A DNA stretch of 64,000 nucleotides from JAGQRJ01 sp041402045 (GCA_041402045.1 JAWKSZ010000039.1:9047-73046), one strand, 5' to 3'. Shown: positions 1 through 9,654, counted from the stretch's first letter. Notes: a model not told the origin generated them from the sequence alone. Made by a program: numbers and translations.

Positions 1-204
1 GGCCTCGGGCTGCTGCAGGTCGAGCTCGAGCTGCCGGCCGCGTGGTCGGCCGCCACAGGGGCCGCGCGGCTGGGCTATCGGGGCGAGGCTGCGGCGCAGC
101 ACCGGCGCCTGGGCGGGGGGCCGGTGGCTGCGGGGTGGCGCTGGCTCGACGACGCCCGGGTCCTGGCGTGGGTCACCGTCGCCGGGGCGACCCTCCCCCG
201 CTGA
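1..204 (+). CDS. 3' end of an unidentified gene (partial)
   Basis: The window opens inside a frame that stays open from base 1 to a TGA at 202-204, giving 67 residues with G/C-ending codons like the neighbours. The tail includes WRWLDDARVLAWVTV; I do not recognise a family. The next gene follows on the same strand after 113 bases with its own promoter-like sequence, so this is probably the end of a separate upstream gene. Its start lies outside the window. Confidence 0.5.
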   Translation, partial: GLGLLQVELELPAAWSAATGAARLGYRGEAAAQHRRLGGGPVAAGWRWLDDARVLAWVTVAGATLPR

Positions 205-212
205 GAAGTCCC

Positions 213-252
213 TTGTCGGAACGCAGGGGTGTGATAAAGATCGGTCCCCTGC
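213..252 (+). promoter_or_regulatory. Putative promoter with overlapping palindrome upstream of the ABC exporter genes
   Basis: A TTGTCG at 213-218 is followed after 16 bases by TAAAGA at 235-240, a fair sigma-70-like pair. The second hexamer lies between the arms of an inverted repeat, GCAGGGG (223-229) and CCCCTGC (246-252), which could be an operator or an early hairpin. The gene start at 318 would leave a leader of about 70 bases. This is pattern matching only. Confidence 0.35.
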
Positions 253-317
253 GGGAACCGCCTCGGAAGTCTAGCCCTTCCTGAGGGTTGCCCTCCGAAC
301 AAGACCAGGAGCCGACC

Positions 318-1337
318 ATGGACGAGACCCAGCCCAAGCCCTCCGACGACGACGTCGGGGAGGCGGGCGCGGAGGCCGCCGCGGACGCCAAGGACGACGC
401 CGCGCAGGACGCCGACGCGAAGACGGACGCTGCCACGGACGCCGCCGTGAAGGACGCCCCCGCGCAGGACGACGCCGCCGCGGACGCCAAGGAAGACGCC
501 GCCAAGGACGAGACTGCCAAGGACGAGGAGCGGCCGGCCCGCGCGCCGGAGCTGCCCAAGACCGAGATCAGCCCGGTCGTCCCCCGCCGCTCCGCTCCCG
601 GCGAGGTGCTGATCACCGCCCGCGACCTGACCAAGTACTACCGCGGGTTCGTCGCGGTGCGCGACGTGTCCTTCGAGGTCCGCCGCGGCGAGGTGGTGGC
701 CTTCCTCGGCCCCAACGGCGCGGGCAAGTCGACCACCATGAAGATCCTGACCGGGGTGATCGCGCCCAGCCGGGGCACCGCCGAGATCTGCGGGTTCTCG
801 AGCCTCGAGCAGCGGATCGAGGTCGCGACCAAGCTCGGCTACCTGCCCGAGAACGGCCCGCTCTACGAAGGCATGACCCCCGAGGCGCTGCTGCGCTTCC
901 TGGGCGCCGCCCGCGGGCTCGGCGCCGAGCGGCTCGAGCGCCGGATCGCGCAGCTCCGCGATCAGCTCCAGCTCGGCTCGGTCATGGCCAAGTCGATCCA
1001 CAAGCTCTCCCGCGGCTTCCGCCAGCGGGTGGGCCTGGCCCAGGCGCTCGTGCACGAGCCCGACGTGTTGATCCTCGACGAGCCGACCAACGGCCTCGAC
1101 CCCAACCAGATCCGCGAGGTGCGGCGCGTGATCCGCACCTTCGGCAAGGACAAGGCGGTCCTGCTCTCCACGCACATCCTGCAGGAGGTCGAGGCCGTCT
1201 GCGATCGGGTCGTGTTCATTAACGAGGGCCGGATCGTGTTCACAGGCAGCGTGGAGGAGCTGAAGGACAAGGGCGAGACCCTCGACGGGGCCTTCGCCGC
1301 CTTCACTCGCCCCGCCAAGGCAGGAGCGCACGCATGA
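318..1337 (+). CDS. ABC transporter ATP-binding protein, GldA/DrrA type, with acidic N-terminal extension
   Basis: This is the cytoplasmic ATPase of an ABC-2 type exporter, 339 residues from the ATG at 318, which follows AGGAG (307-311) by six bases. An in-frame TTG at 288 lacks such a site. Residues 1-90 are rich in Asp, Ala and Lys and look disordered, which is unusual for the family. The ABC domain follows with Walker A GPNGAGKST (131-139), a variant signature LSRGFRQRVG, Walker B VLILDEP and H-loop STHIL. Its TGA overlaps the permease ATG by four bases, so the two are probably translationally coupled and form one transporter. The substrate is not evident. Confidence 0.93.
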   Translation: MDETQPKPSDDDVGEAGAEAAADAKDDAAQDADAKTDAATDAAVKDAPAQDDAAADAKEDAAKDETAKDEERPARAPELPKTEISPVVPRRSAPGEVLITARDLTKYYRGFVAVRDVSFEVRRGEVVAFLGPNGAGKSTTMKILTGVIAPSRGTAEICGFSSLEQRIEVATKLGYLPENGPLYEGMTPEALLRFLGAARGLGAERLERRIAQLRDQLQLGSVMAKSIHKLSRGFRQRVGLAQALVHEPDVLILDEPTNGLDPNQIREVRRVIRTFGKDKAVLLSTHILQEVEAVCDRVVFINEGRIVFTGSVEELKDKGETLDGAFAAFTRPAKAGAHA

Positions 1338-4210
1338 ACACCCAGACCGTGCTCGCGATCTTCAAGCGCGACTTCTTCGGCTACTTCAGCTCGCCCCTGG
1401 GCTACGTGTTCGTGGCGTTCTTCGTGGTCGCGACCGCGCTGGGCGCGTTCCTCTACGACGCCGAGGCGTTCTTCGCCAACAACGCCGCGAGCCTCGACTT
1501 CCTCAACACCTGGTACCCCTGGCTCATGGTCCTGTTCGCTCCGGCGATCGCCATGAGCAGCTGGGCCGAGGAGCGCAAGCAGGCGACCGACGAGCTGTTG
1601 TTCACGCTCCCCGCCACCGACAACGAGATCGTGCTCGCGAAGTTTCTCGCCTGCTTCGGGATCTACTCCGTGGCCCTGGCCTTCACCCTCAGCCACGTGG
1701 GCGTCCTGGCCTACCTCGGCGACCCGGACCTGGGCCTCGTGTTCTCGACCTACGTGGGCTACTGGCTCCTGGGCTCGGCCATGATCGCCGTGGCCATGAT
1801 CGCCTCGGCGCTGGTCTCGAACCTGACCGTGGCCTTCCTCCTGGGCATGGCGCTGTGCGGGGGCGGGGTGCTCACGAGCCTCGTGCTCGAGCAGCTCGAC
1901 TGGGGCCCGCTCGAGCTCCTGGCCGAGTTCGGCGTGGTCAAGCGCTTCGAGAGCTTCGGGCGCGGGGTGATCGCGCTCGAGGACGTGCTCTACTTCTGCG
2001 TGCTGACCTGGGCCGCGCTCTACGCCAACGCGTTCTTCGTGGCGAAGCGCCGCTGGCGCCCCGGGCGCGCCGCCCACGTGGTGGTCCGCCTGGTCGCGAT
2101 CGTGGTCGGCGCGGTGAGCCTGGTGCTCGTGAGCCAGATCGTGGCCGCGCGGGCCGACGTCACCGCCGAGCAAATGCTCTCCCTCAGCCCCGAGGCCGGG
2201 GCGGTGGTCCAGGCGATCCCCGCGGACGCGCCGGTCTACGTGCAGGCCTTCCTCGACCCCGACCCCCCCGGCGAGTGGGCGGGGGTCCGCGACGGGCTCG
2301 TGCGCATGCTCGACGAGTTCGACGCGCGGGGCGGCGAGCGGGTGCAGGTCGCGATCTACCCGACCAAGCCCTACACCGACGAAGCCACCCGGGCCAAGGA
2401 GGACTTCGGGATCGAGCCGCGCACGGTCACCGTGAACGACAACGGCGTCTCCTCGCGCTACGACCTGTTCATGGGCCTGGCCTTCACCTCCGGCACCCGC
2501 GAGGAGGTGATCAAGTTCTTCCACAAGGGCCTCCCGGTGCAGTACGAGCTGACCCGCGCGATCGGGGTCGTCTCCGAGCGCGAGCGGGCGACGGTGGGCG
2601 TGCTCGAGACCGGGGCCAAGATCTTCGGCGAGTTCAACTTCCAGGCGCGCCGCAGCACCCAGGACTGGCAGATCCTCGAGGACCTGCGCCGGCAGTACCG
2701 CGTGGAGCGCCTGAGCGAGCTCGACGCGCGCAAGCTCCTGCTCGAGGGCGAGGGCAAGCCTGGGTTCGAGGTGGGCGAAGAGCTCCTCGGTCAGAGCTCG
2801 AAGGTGCGGGCCACCGTGAGCAAGGTCGAGCCGGGCTACGTCGTGGTCGACGGGCGCAGCGGGGTGTTCACTCCGGGCGAGACCCTCGAGGGCGCCGAGT
2901 CCAAGGCCACCGCGACCTTCAAGGACATGCGCCCCGTGGCGGACGTGCTGCTCGTGCCTCAGCTCTCGAGCCTGGGCCAGGAGCAGCTCGACGCCCTGGA
3001 GGAGTACTTCTACGACGGCGGCAAGGCGCTGATCCTCGACGACAGCTGCCCCATGTTCGACCTGACCCTGGCGCCGTCCCAGGCCAACAAGCCGCCGCAG
3101 CAGAACCCCTTCGGGCCGCCGCAGCCGCCGCCGAGCGAGTCCGGCAACTTCGCCGCGCTCTACGCGGCGCTGGGGGTCACCTTCGAGAAGAACAAGGTGC
3201 TCTGGGACGAGCACAACCCCTACCCCAAGTACGAGGACCAGTTCCCCGACGAGCTCGTGTTCGTGGTCGACGACCGCGGGGACGGGAGCAACGGGTTCAA
3301 CCAGGAGGACCCGGTCACCCAGGGCCTGGAGGAGGTCGTGCTGATCTTCCCGGGCGAGCTCACCCCGCGGACCGACGTCCAGGGGATCGAGTTCAGCGGG
3401 CTCCTGCTCACGAGCGCGTTCTCGGGGAGCCACCCCTTCGACGCGATCATCGAGAACCACCCCTTCTTCGGGCCGAGCCCCAAGCCCCCCGAGAGCCGCT
3501 CCTACGTCAAGGACGACACCCCCAAGGTGTGCGCGGCGCGGATCTCGGGGAAGCTGACCCCGACCCAGGACCGCCTGGGCATGAAGCAGGGCCAGCCCGG
3601 CGAGCGCGCCTTCGAGGCGATCGTGGTCGCCGACATGGACTTCGTCTCCGACGGGCTCTACGAGCTGCGCAAGCAGGGCGAGGAGTTCCAGCTGCAGAAC
3701 GTGGCCTTCCTCGGCAACTGCATCGACAGCCTCGCCGGGGAGGAGGCCTACATTGCGCTCCGCAAGCGCCAGGCGCGACACCGGACCCTGACCCGGATCG
3801 AGGGGGTGCAGGAGGAGCTGCGTCAGCAGCTGAGCCAGGCCAAGAAGGACGCGGAGCAGAGCTCCAAGGAGGAGCTCAAGAAGGCCCAGGAGCGCCTCGA
3901 CGCGGTCCTGGAGAAGATCCGCACCGACGAGACCCTCGACCGCAACACCAAGGCCGTGCAGCTGCAGTACGCGACCGAGAGCGAGCAGCGCAAGCTCAAC
4001 GCCGAGACCCAGCGCGTGGAGAAGGCCGAGCAGGACGCGATCGAGAAGGTCAAGACCAAGAACAAGGCGGTCCTCGACGCGATCAAGCGTCGGATCCTGG
4101 TGGCCGCGCTGGTCCTGCCCCTGCTCCCGGTGCTGCTCCTGGGGTTGGGGGTGCTGATCGTGCGCATGACGCGTGAGTCCGCGGGCACGTCCGCGGCGCG
4201 GAGGCGATAG
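1334..4210 (+). CDS. Fused ABC-2 permease (GldF-like) and GldG-like auxiliary protein
   Basis: A 958-residue membrane protein that joins two parts often encoded separately. Residues 1-270 have about six hydrophobic segments in the ABC-2 permease arrangement (for example LSHVGVLAYLGDPDLG and the following helices). Residues 275-780 form a large extracytoplasmic region of the GldG/ABC auxiliary type. Residues 810-910 are a charged coiled coil rich in Glu, Lys and Gln (EELRQQLSQAKKDAEQ onward), and a last membrane segment (ILVAALVLPLLPVLLLGLG) is followed by a short basic tail. It starts inside the end of the ATPase gene and ends two bases before the DUF4340 gene. Homologues in gliding bacteria serve motility, but nothing here shows gliding, so the role is open. 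Confidence 0.9.
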   Translation: MNTQTVLAIFKRDFFGYFSSPLGYVFVAFFVVATALGAFLYDAEAFFANNAASLDFLNTWYPWLMVLFAPAIAMSSWAEERKQATDELLFTLPATDNEIVLAKFLACFGIYSVALAFTLSHVGVLAYLGDPDLGLVFSTYVGYWLLGSAMIAVAMIASALVSNLTVAFLLGMALCGGGVLTSLVLEQLDWGPLELLAEFGVVKRFESFGRGVIALEDVLYFCVLTWAALYANAFFVAKRRWRPGRAAHVVVRLVAIVVGAVSLVLVSQIVAARADVTAEQMLSLSPEAGAVVQAIPADAPVYVQAFLDPDPPGEWAGVRDGLVRMLDEFDARGGERVQVAIYPTKPYTDEATRAKEDFGIEPRTVTVNDNGVSSRYDLFMGLAFTSGTREEVIKFFHKGLPVQYELTRAIGVVSERERATVGVLETGAKIFGEFNFQARRSTQDWQILEDLRRQYRVERLSELDARKLLLEGEGKPGFEVGEELLGQSSKVRATVSKVEPGYVVVDGRSGVFTPGETLEGAESKATATFKDMRPVADVLLVPQLSSLGQEQLDALEEYFYDGGKALILDDSCPMFDLTLAPSQANKPPQQNPFGPPQPPPSESGNFAALYAALGVTFEKNKVLWDEHNPYPKYEDQFPDELVFVVDDRGDGSNGFNQEDPVTQGLEEVVLIFPGELTPRTDVQGIEFSGLLLTSAFSGSHPFDAIIENHPFFGPSPKPPESRSYVKDDTPKVCAARISGKLTPTQDRLGMKQGQPGERAFEAIVVADMDFVSDGLYELRKQGEEFQLQNVAFLGNCIDSLAGEEAYIALRKRQARHRTLTRIEGVQEELRQQLSQAKKDAEQSSKEELKKAQERLDAVLEKIRTDETLDRNTKAVQLQYATESEQRKLNAETQRVEKAEQDAIEKVKTKNKAVLDAIKRRILVAALVLPLLPVLLLGLGVLIVRMTRESAGTSAARRR

Positions 4211-4212
4211 CC

Positions 4213-6600
4213 ATGAACGAGACGCTCAAGACGCTGGCCTTCGTGGCCGTAGCCGGGGGCCTGGTGGCCGCCGCGGTCCACACTCGGGACACCACGCCCA
4301 GCACCCCCGAGGTGTTCTCGCTGCAGGGGCAGCCGTTCTTCCCGGAGTTCGAAGACTGGAGCCGGGCGACGAGCCTCGAGGTCTACGACTTCGACGCGAC
4401 CAAGAACGAGCCCCAGGCCTTCAAGGTCGAGTTCAAGGACGGGGTGTGGCGGATCCCCTCGAAGAACGACTACCCCGCCGACGCCAAGGACCAGCTCTCC
4501 TCGATCGCGGGGGAGTTCGCCAAGCTCGAGCGCGGGCAGCTGCGCAGTCGCCAGGGCGAGGGCGGCGCCGAGCAGTCCTGGGTCCAGACCCAGGAGGACT
4601 GCGGCGTGATCGACCCCCGGGCGCCGCTGGAGCTGCCCACCCAGGGCCGCGGGCGGCGGATCGTGCTCCGCGACCGCAACGACGCGGTGCTCGCCGACCT
4701 GATCGTGGGCGCGGAGGTCGAGGACGCCTACGGCAAGCGCTTCGTGCGCCGCGCCGACGAGAAGCAGATCTACACCGCGACCCTCGACATGCAGCTCTCG
4801 ACCACCTTCGCGGACTGGATCGAGACCGACCTCCTGCAGCTCGACACCGCGGCGATCAGCTCGATCACCGTGCGGCGCTACACCGTGGACGAGGAGCAGA
4901 TCCGCCTGGGCCGGATCTACCTGGACGAGGAGGACACGATCGTCCTCGGCCAGACCGGCGTCGGACAGTGGACGGTCGACGGCATGCGCGAGGACCAGCA
5001 GGCGTCCATGGCCGCGGTCGACAGCATGACCGACACCCTGGGCGAGCTCACGATCAAGGACGTGCTCCCGTTCTCGGTGGACGAGCTGTTCCGGGTGGGG
5101 ATCTTCCCCACCCAGGACGGGGTGTTCTCGAACGAGGGTGAGCTGCGCGTCGACCTCAACACCGGCGTGCGCTACAACCTGCGCTTCGGCGAGGTCGTGC
5201 GCGGGGAGGACGACGAAGAGGGCCTGCGGCGCTACCTGTGGGTGGACGCCGAGCCGTTCTACGCGGCGCTGCCGAACCCCGACGACGCGGAGGCCCGCAA
5301 GGCCGCGGACGCCAAGGTCCAGGAGCTGAACGACCGCTTCGGCGGCTGGTTCTACGTGATCGGCGCGCGGAGCTTCGACGCCCTGCGCCCGACCCGCGCC
5401 GCGCTGCTCGAGGCCCGCACCGAGCCGATCGACGCCGAGGGCGGCAGCGACTTCTTCCCGCCGATCGACGGCCACGGCCCCGGCGACGGCGACGGCCACG
5501 GCGAGGACGACGGGTCTCACGACGGCGGCCTCGAGGACGGGGGCACGACGCCGCCCGAGGACGGTGAGGCGACGCCGCCCGAAGACGGCGAGGCGACCCC
5601 GCCGCAGGACGGAGGCATGACCCCGCCGGAGGACGGGGGCACGACGCCGCCGGAGGACGGGGGCACGACGCCGCCCGAGGACCGCGAGGCGACGCCGCCC
5701 GGCGACGAGGGCGGCACCGAGCAGACCCAGCAAGACCCCGTGGACGAGCCGCCTCCCGCAGAGCAGCCCCCGGTAGACGAACCGCCTCCCGCGGAGCAGC
5801 CGCAGGACGCGCCCGCAGAGCAGCCCCCGGTGGACGAGCCGCCTCCGGCGGTGGAGCCGCAGGACGCGCCGGCGGCGCCCGGGGACGGTCCGGCGGTGGA
5901 GCCGCAGGACCGTCCCGCGGTCCCGACCGAGGACGCGCAGACCGAGGTGCCCGCGGAGGGACCCGCGGTCCCGACCGAGGACGCGCCGGAAGAGGTCCCC
6001 GTGGACCGACCCGTCGTCCCGACCGAGGAGCCGCCCGTCGGACCCGAGGCGCCCGCCGCCGGCCACAGCTTCCGGCGCGCGGCCGACCACTGGGAGGAGC
6101 AGCTCGCGAGCGCGGACAAGGCCCTGGAGCTGGCGCCCGACTACGTCGCCGCGCTGTTCCTGCAGGGGGAGGCGCGCCTGCGCCTGGGCCGCACCGCCGA
6201 GGCCCTCGAGGCCCTGGAGCACGCGATCGCCCAGGACCCGCAGCACGCGCGGGCCTTCGCCCTGCTCGCCGAGGCCTGCCTCGCGCTAGGGCAGACCGAT
6301 CGCGCGCTCGAGACCGTGCAGCGCGCGTGCGAGCTCGCCCCGAGCTCGCCCGAGGCGGCGCGCGTCCTGACCCAGGTCCTGCTCGCGCGCGAGGCGCCGG
6401 CGGCGGCGGTCGCCGCGGCGAGCCGCGGGCTGGAGCTCGATCCCCAGGACGTGGAGCTCCTGTTCCTGCGGGGCGACGCGGCGTTCCAGGCGGGCGACGC
6501 CGCCGACGCGGCCCGCGACTGGGAGCGCGGGCTGTCGCTCCTCCCCGAGCACCCCCAGGCCGAGGCCGTGCGCGCCAAGCTCGCCCAGGTCGGGCGCTAG
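4213..6600 (+). CDS. DUF4340 protein with Pro/Glu-rich repeat linker and C-terminal TPRs
   Basis: 795 residues in three blocks. An N-terminal membrane anchor (residues 5-25) leads into a DUF4340 region to about residue 410, the usual companion of GldG-like proteins. Residues 420-610 are low complexity, with seven 8-residue repeats of the EDGGTTPP/EDGEATPP type and then longer VDEPPPAEQ and VPTED repeats. Residues 618-795 form about four or five TPRs (ALELAPDYVAALFLQGEA and similar). The ATG follows the upstream stop by two bases. DUF4340 proteins are thought to be extracytoplasmic partners of the exporter. The repeat linker and TPR tail are additions to the usual domain. Confidence 0.88.
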   Translation: MNETLKTLAFVAVAGGLVAAAVHTRDTTPSTPEVFSLQGQPFFPEFEDWSRATSLEVYDFDATKNEPQAFKVEFKDGVWRIPSKNDYPADAKDQLSSIAGEFAKLERGQLRSRQGEGGAEQSWVQTQEDCGVIDPRAPLELPTQGRGRRIVLRDRNDAVLADLIVGAEVEDAYGKRFVRRADEKQIYTATLDMQLSTTFADWIETDLLQLDTAAISSITVRRYTVDEEQIRLGRIYLDEEDTIVLGQTGVGQWTVDGMREDQQASMAAVDSMTDTLGELTIKDVLPFSVDELFRVGIFPTQDGVFSNEGELRVDLNTGVRYNLRFGEVVRGEDDEEGLRRYLWVDAEPFYAALPNPDDAEARKAADAKVQELNDRFGGWFYVIGARSFDALRPTRAALLEARTEPIDAEGGSDFFPPIDGHGPGDGDGHGEDDGSHDGGLEDGGTTPPEDGEATPPEDGEATPPQDGGMTPPEDGGTTPPEDGGTTPPEDREATPPGDEGGTEQTQQDPVDEPPPAEQPPVDEPPPAEQPQDAPAEQPPVDEPPPAVEPQDAPAAPGDGPAVEPQDRPAVPTEDAQTEVPAEGPAVPTEDAPEEVPVDRPVVPTEEPPVGPEAPAAGHSFRRAADHWEEQLASADKALELAPDYVAALFLQGEARLRLGRTAEALEALEHAIAQDPQHARAFALLAEACLALGQTDRALETVQRACELAPSSPEAARVLTQVLLAREAPAAAVAAASRGLELDPQDVELLFLRGDAAFQAGDAADAARDWERGLSLLPEHPQAEAVRAKLAQVGR
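5533..5700 (+). repeat. In-frame 24-bp coding repeat, seven copies
   Basis: Seven consecutive 24-base units encode EDGGTTPP, EDGEATPP (twice), QDGGMTPP, EDGGTTPP (twice) and EDREATPP. Every unit keeps the frame, so copy number can change without breaking the protein. The array forms the first half of the disordered linker of the DUF4340 protein. Confidence 0.85.
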
Positions 6601-6608
6601 GCGCCGCG

Positions 6609-7127
6609 GTGTCCGGGGGCGAAGCCACCCACGACGCTCCGGGCAGCCAGGTCCCTTCGCGGCTGCTGCGACCCCGGGATCCTGCCGCGCGGCTGCGGGG
6701 TCGACGCCACACCGACGTGGCTTTGCTCCTGATCTGCGTCGGCGTGGTCCTGGCCGCGGCCCTGCTGCAGGTGAACCCGACCCAGGACGGCGTCCTGTTC
6801 GGCGGGATCCAGCTCCCCGAGGTGTGCAACGCCAAGAAGGCGGGGATCCCCTGCCCCGGCTGCGGGCTCACCCGCAGCTTCGTGCTCGGGGTGCGCCTCG
6901 ACCCCGCCGCGTTTCGTCTGCACCGTCTGGGGCCGCTGCTGCTGCTGCTGGTCGTCGCGCAGATCCCGTATCGCGCCTGGCGCCTGTGGACGGTGCGCCG
7001 CCCCGAGGATCTGCCCCCCGAGCGTCCGCCCGCCCGCTGGACGGTGTGGGTGTTCCCCGCGCTGCTCGTGGCCCTGCTGGTGAACTGGGGCCTGACCCTG
7101 GCCCAGCTCTACCTCGTGAAGACGTGA
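6609..7127 (+). CDS. DUF2752 small membrane protein
   Basis: 172 residues from a GTG at 6609, nine bases after the previous stop. The diagnostic DUF2752 motif CPGCGLTRS is at residues 82-90, between a first membrane segment (about 37-53, VALLLICVGVVLAAALL) and two later ones (LGPLLLLLVVAQIPY and WVFPALLVALLVNWGL). The function of DUF2752 is not established; its Cys pair suggests metal or redox chemistry at the membrane. The Shine-Dalgarno match is weak and the start could be a few codons off. The stop overlaps the next GTG in a GTGA arrangement. Confidence 0.88.
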   Translation: MSGGEATHDAPGSQVPSRLLRPRDPAARLRGRRHTDVALLLICVGVVLAAALLQVNPTQDGVLFGGIQLPEVCNAKKAGIPCPGCGLTRSFVLGVRLDPAAFRLHRLGPLLLLLVVAQIPYRAWRLWTVRRPEDLPPERPPARWTVWVFPALLVALLVNWGLTLAQLYLVKT

Positions 7128-8929
7128 GCCCGAGGCGCGCGTTCGCGGGCGCGCTGCTGCTCGCGCTCGCGGGCTGCGCCTACCTGCGCGACCGCGGCGC
7201 CGACGCCGCCGACGTGCTCACGCTCCAGGCCAGCTATGGGCTGGGGCTCGCCGCCGACGTCAAGGCCGGCGACGCGCTGCACCTGGGGGTCGGCTACGCC
7301 GACGTGCGCAAGCTCGGCCTGCGCGGTCGGGAGTGGCGCTGGATCCGCGACCGCGAGGTGGGGCTCCCGCTCTCGAGCCTGCTCTGGATCGGCGCGCTGC
7401 GCGACGGCCAGCTCTCGCGGGTGGGCCACCTCTACGCCAACGTGGAGGAGCTGTGGTTCCAAGCGCCTACGCGCTGGGGCGAGCTCGAGGTCGGCGCCTT
7501 CGTGGGGGTGCTCGGGCTGCGGGTGGGGGTCTCGCTGATCGAGCTGGTGGACCTGTTCGCGGGGCTCGTGGGCCTCGACCCGCTGGGGGACGACCGGGGC
7601 CTCGAGCCCGAGCCCGAAGCCCTGCCCGAAGAGCCCGGGGAGTGGCTGGCCGGGGACCTCCACGACCACTGTCAGCCCCCCGATCGCGCGGGGCACGCGG
7701 CGAGCACGCCGGAGGAGACCGCCGAGCTCGCCGCGACGAACGGCCTCGACTTCGTGGGGATCAACCCGCACCTCTGGATCGGGCGGCGGGAGCGCGCCTC
7801 GATCGGTGAGTTCGCGCCCTTCGCCCGGGCGCTGCGCGCGCTCGCCGCGCGGGACGACCTGCCCCTGATCGTGCCGGGGTTCGAGGTGACCCTCGCCCGG
7901 GGGATCCACGAGCTCGAGCGCAGCGTCGCGCAGATCCCGGGCGGGCACGCGCTGCTCCTGTTCCCGGAGGTCGAGGACCTCGCGCAGGCGGTGTTGAAGG
8001 ATCCCGAGGCCACGCCCCTGGAGGCGGTCCGCGCCTGGCTCGATCGGCCGCGGACCGAGCGGCTGTGGGCGCCGACCCACCCCACCCACGAGGCGATCGA
8101 GGTGCCCCTGTTTCCGGACTGGGCCGCGCACTGGCCGGGGGTGGGGCGGCCGCCGTCCCCGCGCGTCCTGCGCGCCCGGGCCGCGACCGCGCTCCGCGAC
8201 CGACCCTTCCCCGACGCGGCGCCTGTCTCGAGCCTCGCGCCCGGCGGGACGCTGCTCTCGTCGGGGAACGCCTACGCCGACTGGCTCGAGGTGTGGACCG
8301 CCACCGACCCCGAGGCCACGACCTTCTCCACCGCCTGGGCCCCAGCGGCCGCGTTCGAGGTCGCCCCGCAGGGCGAGCAGCCCCTGGTGGGGCTGCTGGA
8401 GGAGCCGCTCGACGGGCTCGAGGCCCTGAGCGGGATCCTGCAGCTGGCCGAGCGCGCGATCGGGCGCGGGGAGGACGAGCTGGCCACGGCCCAGGTGTTC
8501 GCGACCCTCGATCGCGCGATCCTCGCGGAGCGTCGGCGGCTCACCGTGCTCGGCGGCTCGGACAACCACCGCGACCTGCTGTTCCCCACCCTGTGGGTGT
8601 TCGCCCGCGAGCGCAGCAGCGCCGCGGTGTTCGAGGCCTTGCGCCTCGGCCGGGTGTGCGTCGGCGGCGAGGGCGCGCGCTGGTTCCGCGCGCGCACCGA
8701 TCTCGAGCCGGCCTGGCGCTGGGTGGGGGCCGATCTGCAGGCCGCACGGCAGGTAGAGCTCGCGTGGCGCGGAGAGGCCGAGCTGTTCGTGGACGGCGTC
8801 TCCCAGGGCAGCCTGCGCGACAGCTTCGTGCACGACGTCGAGGCCGGCAGCTTCCACGCCTACCGGATCGTGGTCGGGCCCTCGCGCTCGGCGTGGATCT
8901 ACGTCAACCTCCCGCAGGAGCCCCAGTGA
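7124..8929 (+). CDS. Lipoprotein with PHP/CehA-type metallohydrolase domain
   Basis: 601 residues beginning at a GTG that overlaps the upstream stop. A short signal ends in the lipobox LALAGC (Cys at about residue 16). Residues 30-165 form a hydrophobic, strand-rich region. The second half has PHP-domain hallmarks: DLHDHC (178-183) as the first metal-binding motif, an Asp/Phe/Val/Gly segment (LDFVGINPH), and late GGSDNH followed by LRLGRVCVGG, as in CehA/McbA phosphoesterase-like proteins. It probably binds two or three metal ions and acts in the envelope. The substrate is unknown. Confidence 0.8.
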   Translation: MSPRRAFAGALLLALAGCAYLRDRGADAADVLTLQASYGLGLAADVKAGDALHLGVGYADVRKLGLRGREWRWIRDREVGLPLSSLLWIGALRDGQLSRVGHLYANVEELWFQAPTRWGELEVGAFVGVLGLRVGVSLIELVDLFAGLVGLDPLGDDRGLEPEPEALPEEPGEWLAGDLHDHCQPPDRAGHAASTPEETAELAATNGLDFVGINPHLWIGRRERASIGEFAPFARALRALAARDDLPLIVPGFEVTLARGIHELERSVAQIPGGHALLLFPEVEDLAQAVLKDPEATPLEAVRAWLDRPRTERLWAPTHPTHEAIEVPLFPDWAAHWPGVGRPPSPRVLRARAATALRDRPFPDAAPVSSLAPGGTLLSSGNAYADWLEVWTATDPEATTFSTAWAPAAAFEVAPQGEQPLVGLLEEPLDGLEALSGILQLAERAIGRGEDELATAQVFATLDRAILAERRRLTVLGGSDNHRDLLFPTLWVFARERSSAAVFEALRLGRVCVGGEGARWFRARTDLEPAWRWVGADLQAARQVELAWRGEAELFVDGVSQGSLRDSFVHDVEAGSFHAYRIVVGPSRSAWIYVNLPQEPQ

Positions 8930-9648
8930 GCACGACCGTCGATCGTCACCTGCGCGAACTGGAGCACGCCGCCCGGGCCGGCGACCACGAGGCCGCCGTG
9001 CGCTGGCTGGTGGAGCGGCTGCGCGCGGGGCTGCTCGCGGAGGAGCGCCTGCGCCTCGCGGCGCACCTCGAGCACCCGCTGGCGGTCGCCGCCGCTCGGG
9101 AGGCGCTGAACGTGGCGCCCAAGCGCCGGCGGCTCGACTCCTGGATCCGCCTGGTCGGCTTCCCGCGGCTCGCAGACTGGGGCCGTGAGCTCCCCGGCTG
9201 GACCGCGCTCGTGCAGCCGGTGTGCGTGCGCGCGGCGACGGTGGCCACCGAGCTGGCGCTCCCCTACTGGTGCTCGCTGCGGGCGTTCGCGTACGGGGAG
9301 ATCGACGAGCGTGACCAGGCCTACCTCCAGGACGTGGTGCGCCTGGCGCGGGCCTGGATCGACGAGCCCACCCCGGCCAACGCGCAGCGCATGGGCTCGC
9401 GCAGCATGGGGGTGTGGGGCGGGATCGCAGGTGCGGTAGGGCTCGAGCTGGCGTCGACGGTCTGTCAGCCGGTGGCGCCCGGCGCGACCTCGCGCCACTC
9501 GCAGGTGCAGCACACGGCCCGGAGCGCGGCGCAGGTCGTGAAGGAGGCGGGGGACACCCTGCGCGAGGAGGGCGAGCCCGAGGACGCGCTCCGCGACGCG
9601 ATCCGGGCGGAGACGATCCCCTGGCTCCTGGGCGAGCTGCCCGGCTAG
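8926..9648 (+). CDS. Hypothetical protein at the end of the exporter gene run
   Basis: 240 residues from a GTG that overlaps the lipoprotein stop (GTGA). It looks mostly alpha-helical and soluble, with no signal peptide. Residues 1-75 resemble a helical repeat (DRHLRELEHAARAGDHEAAV), and a conserved-looking centre contains PYWCSLRAFAYGEIDERDQ. I recognise no family. Its tight coupling suggests a link with the lipoprotein, but that is only context. Confidence 0.75.
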   Translation: MSTTVDRHLRELEHAARAGDHEAAVRWLVERLRAGLLAEERLRLAAHLEHPLAVAAAREALNVAPKRRRLDSWIRLVGFPRLADWGRELPGWTALVQPVCVRAATVATELALPYWCSLRAFAYGEIDERDQAYLQDVVRLARAWIDEPTPANAQRMGSRSMGVWGGIAGAVGLELASTVCQPVAPGATSRHSQVQHTARSAAQVVKEAGDTLREEGEPEDALRDAIRAETIPWLLGELPG

Positions 9649-9654
9649 TGGTCC

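Noticed and set aside
1334..6600. Assignment of the exporter operon to gliding motility
   Set aside because: GldF/GldG-like proteins occur in many non-gliding bacteria and no other gld gene is seen in the window.
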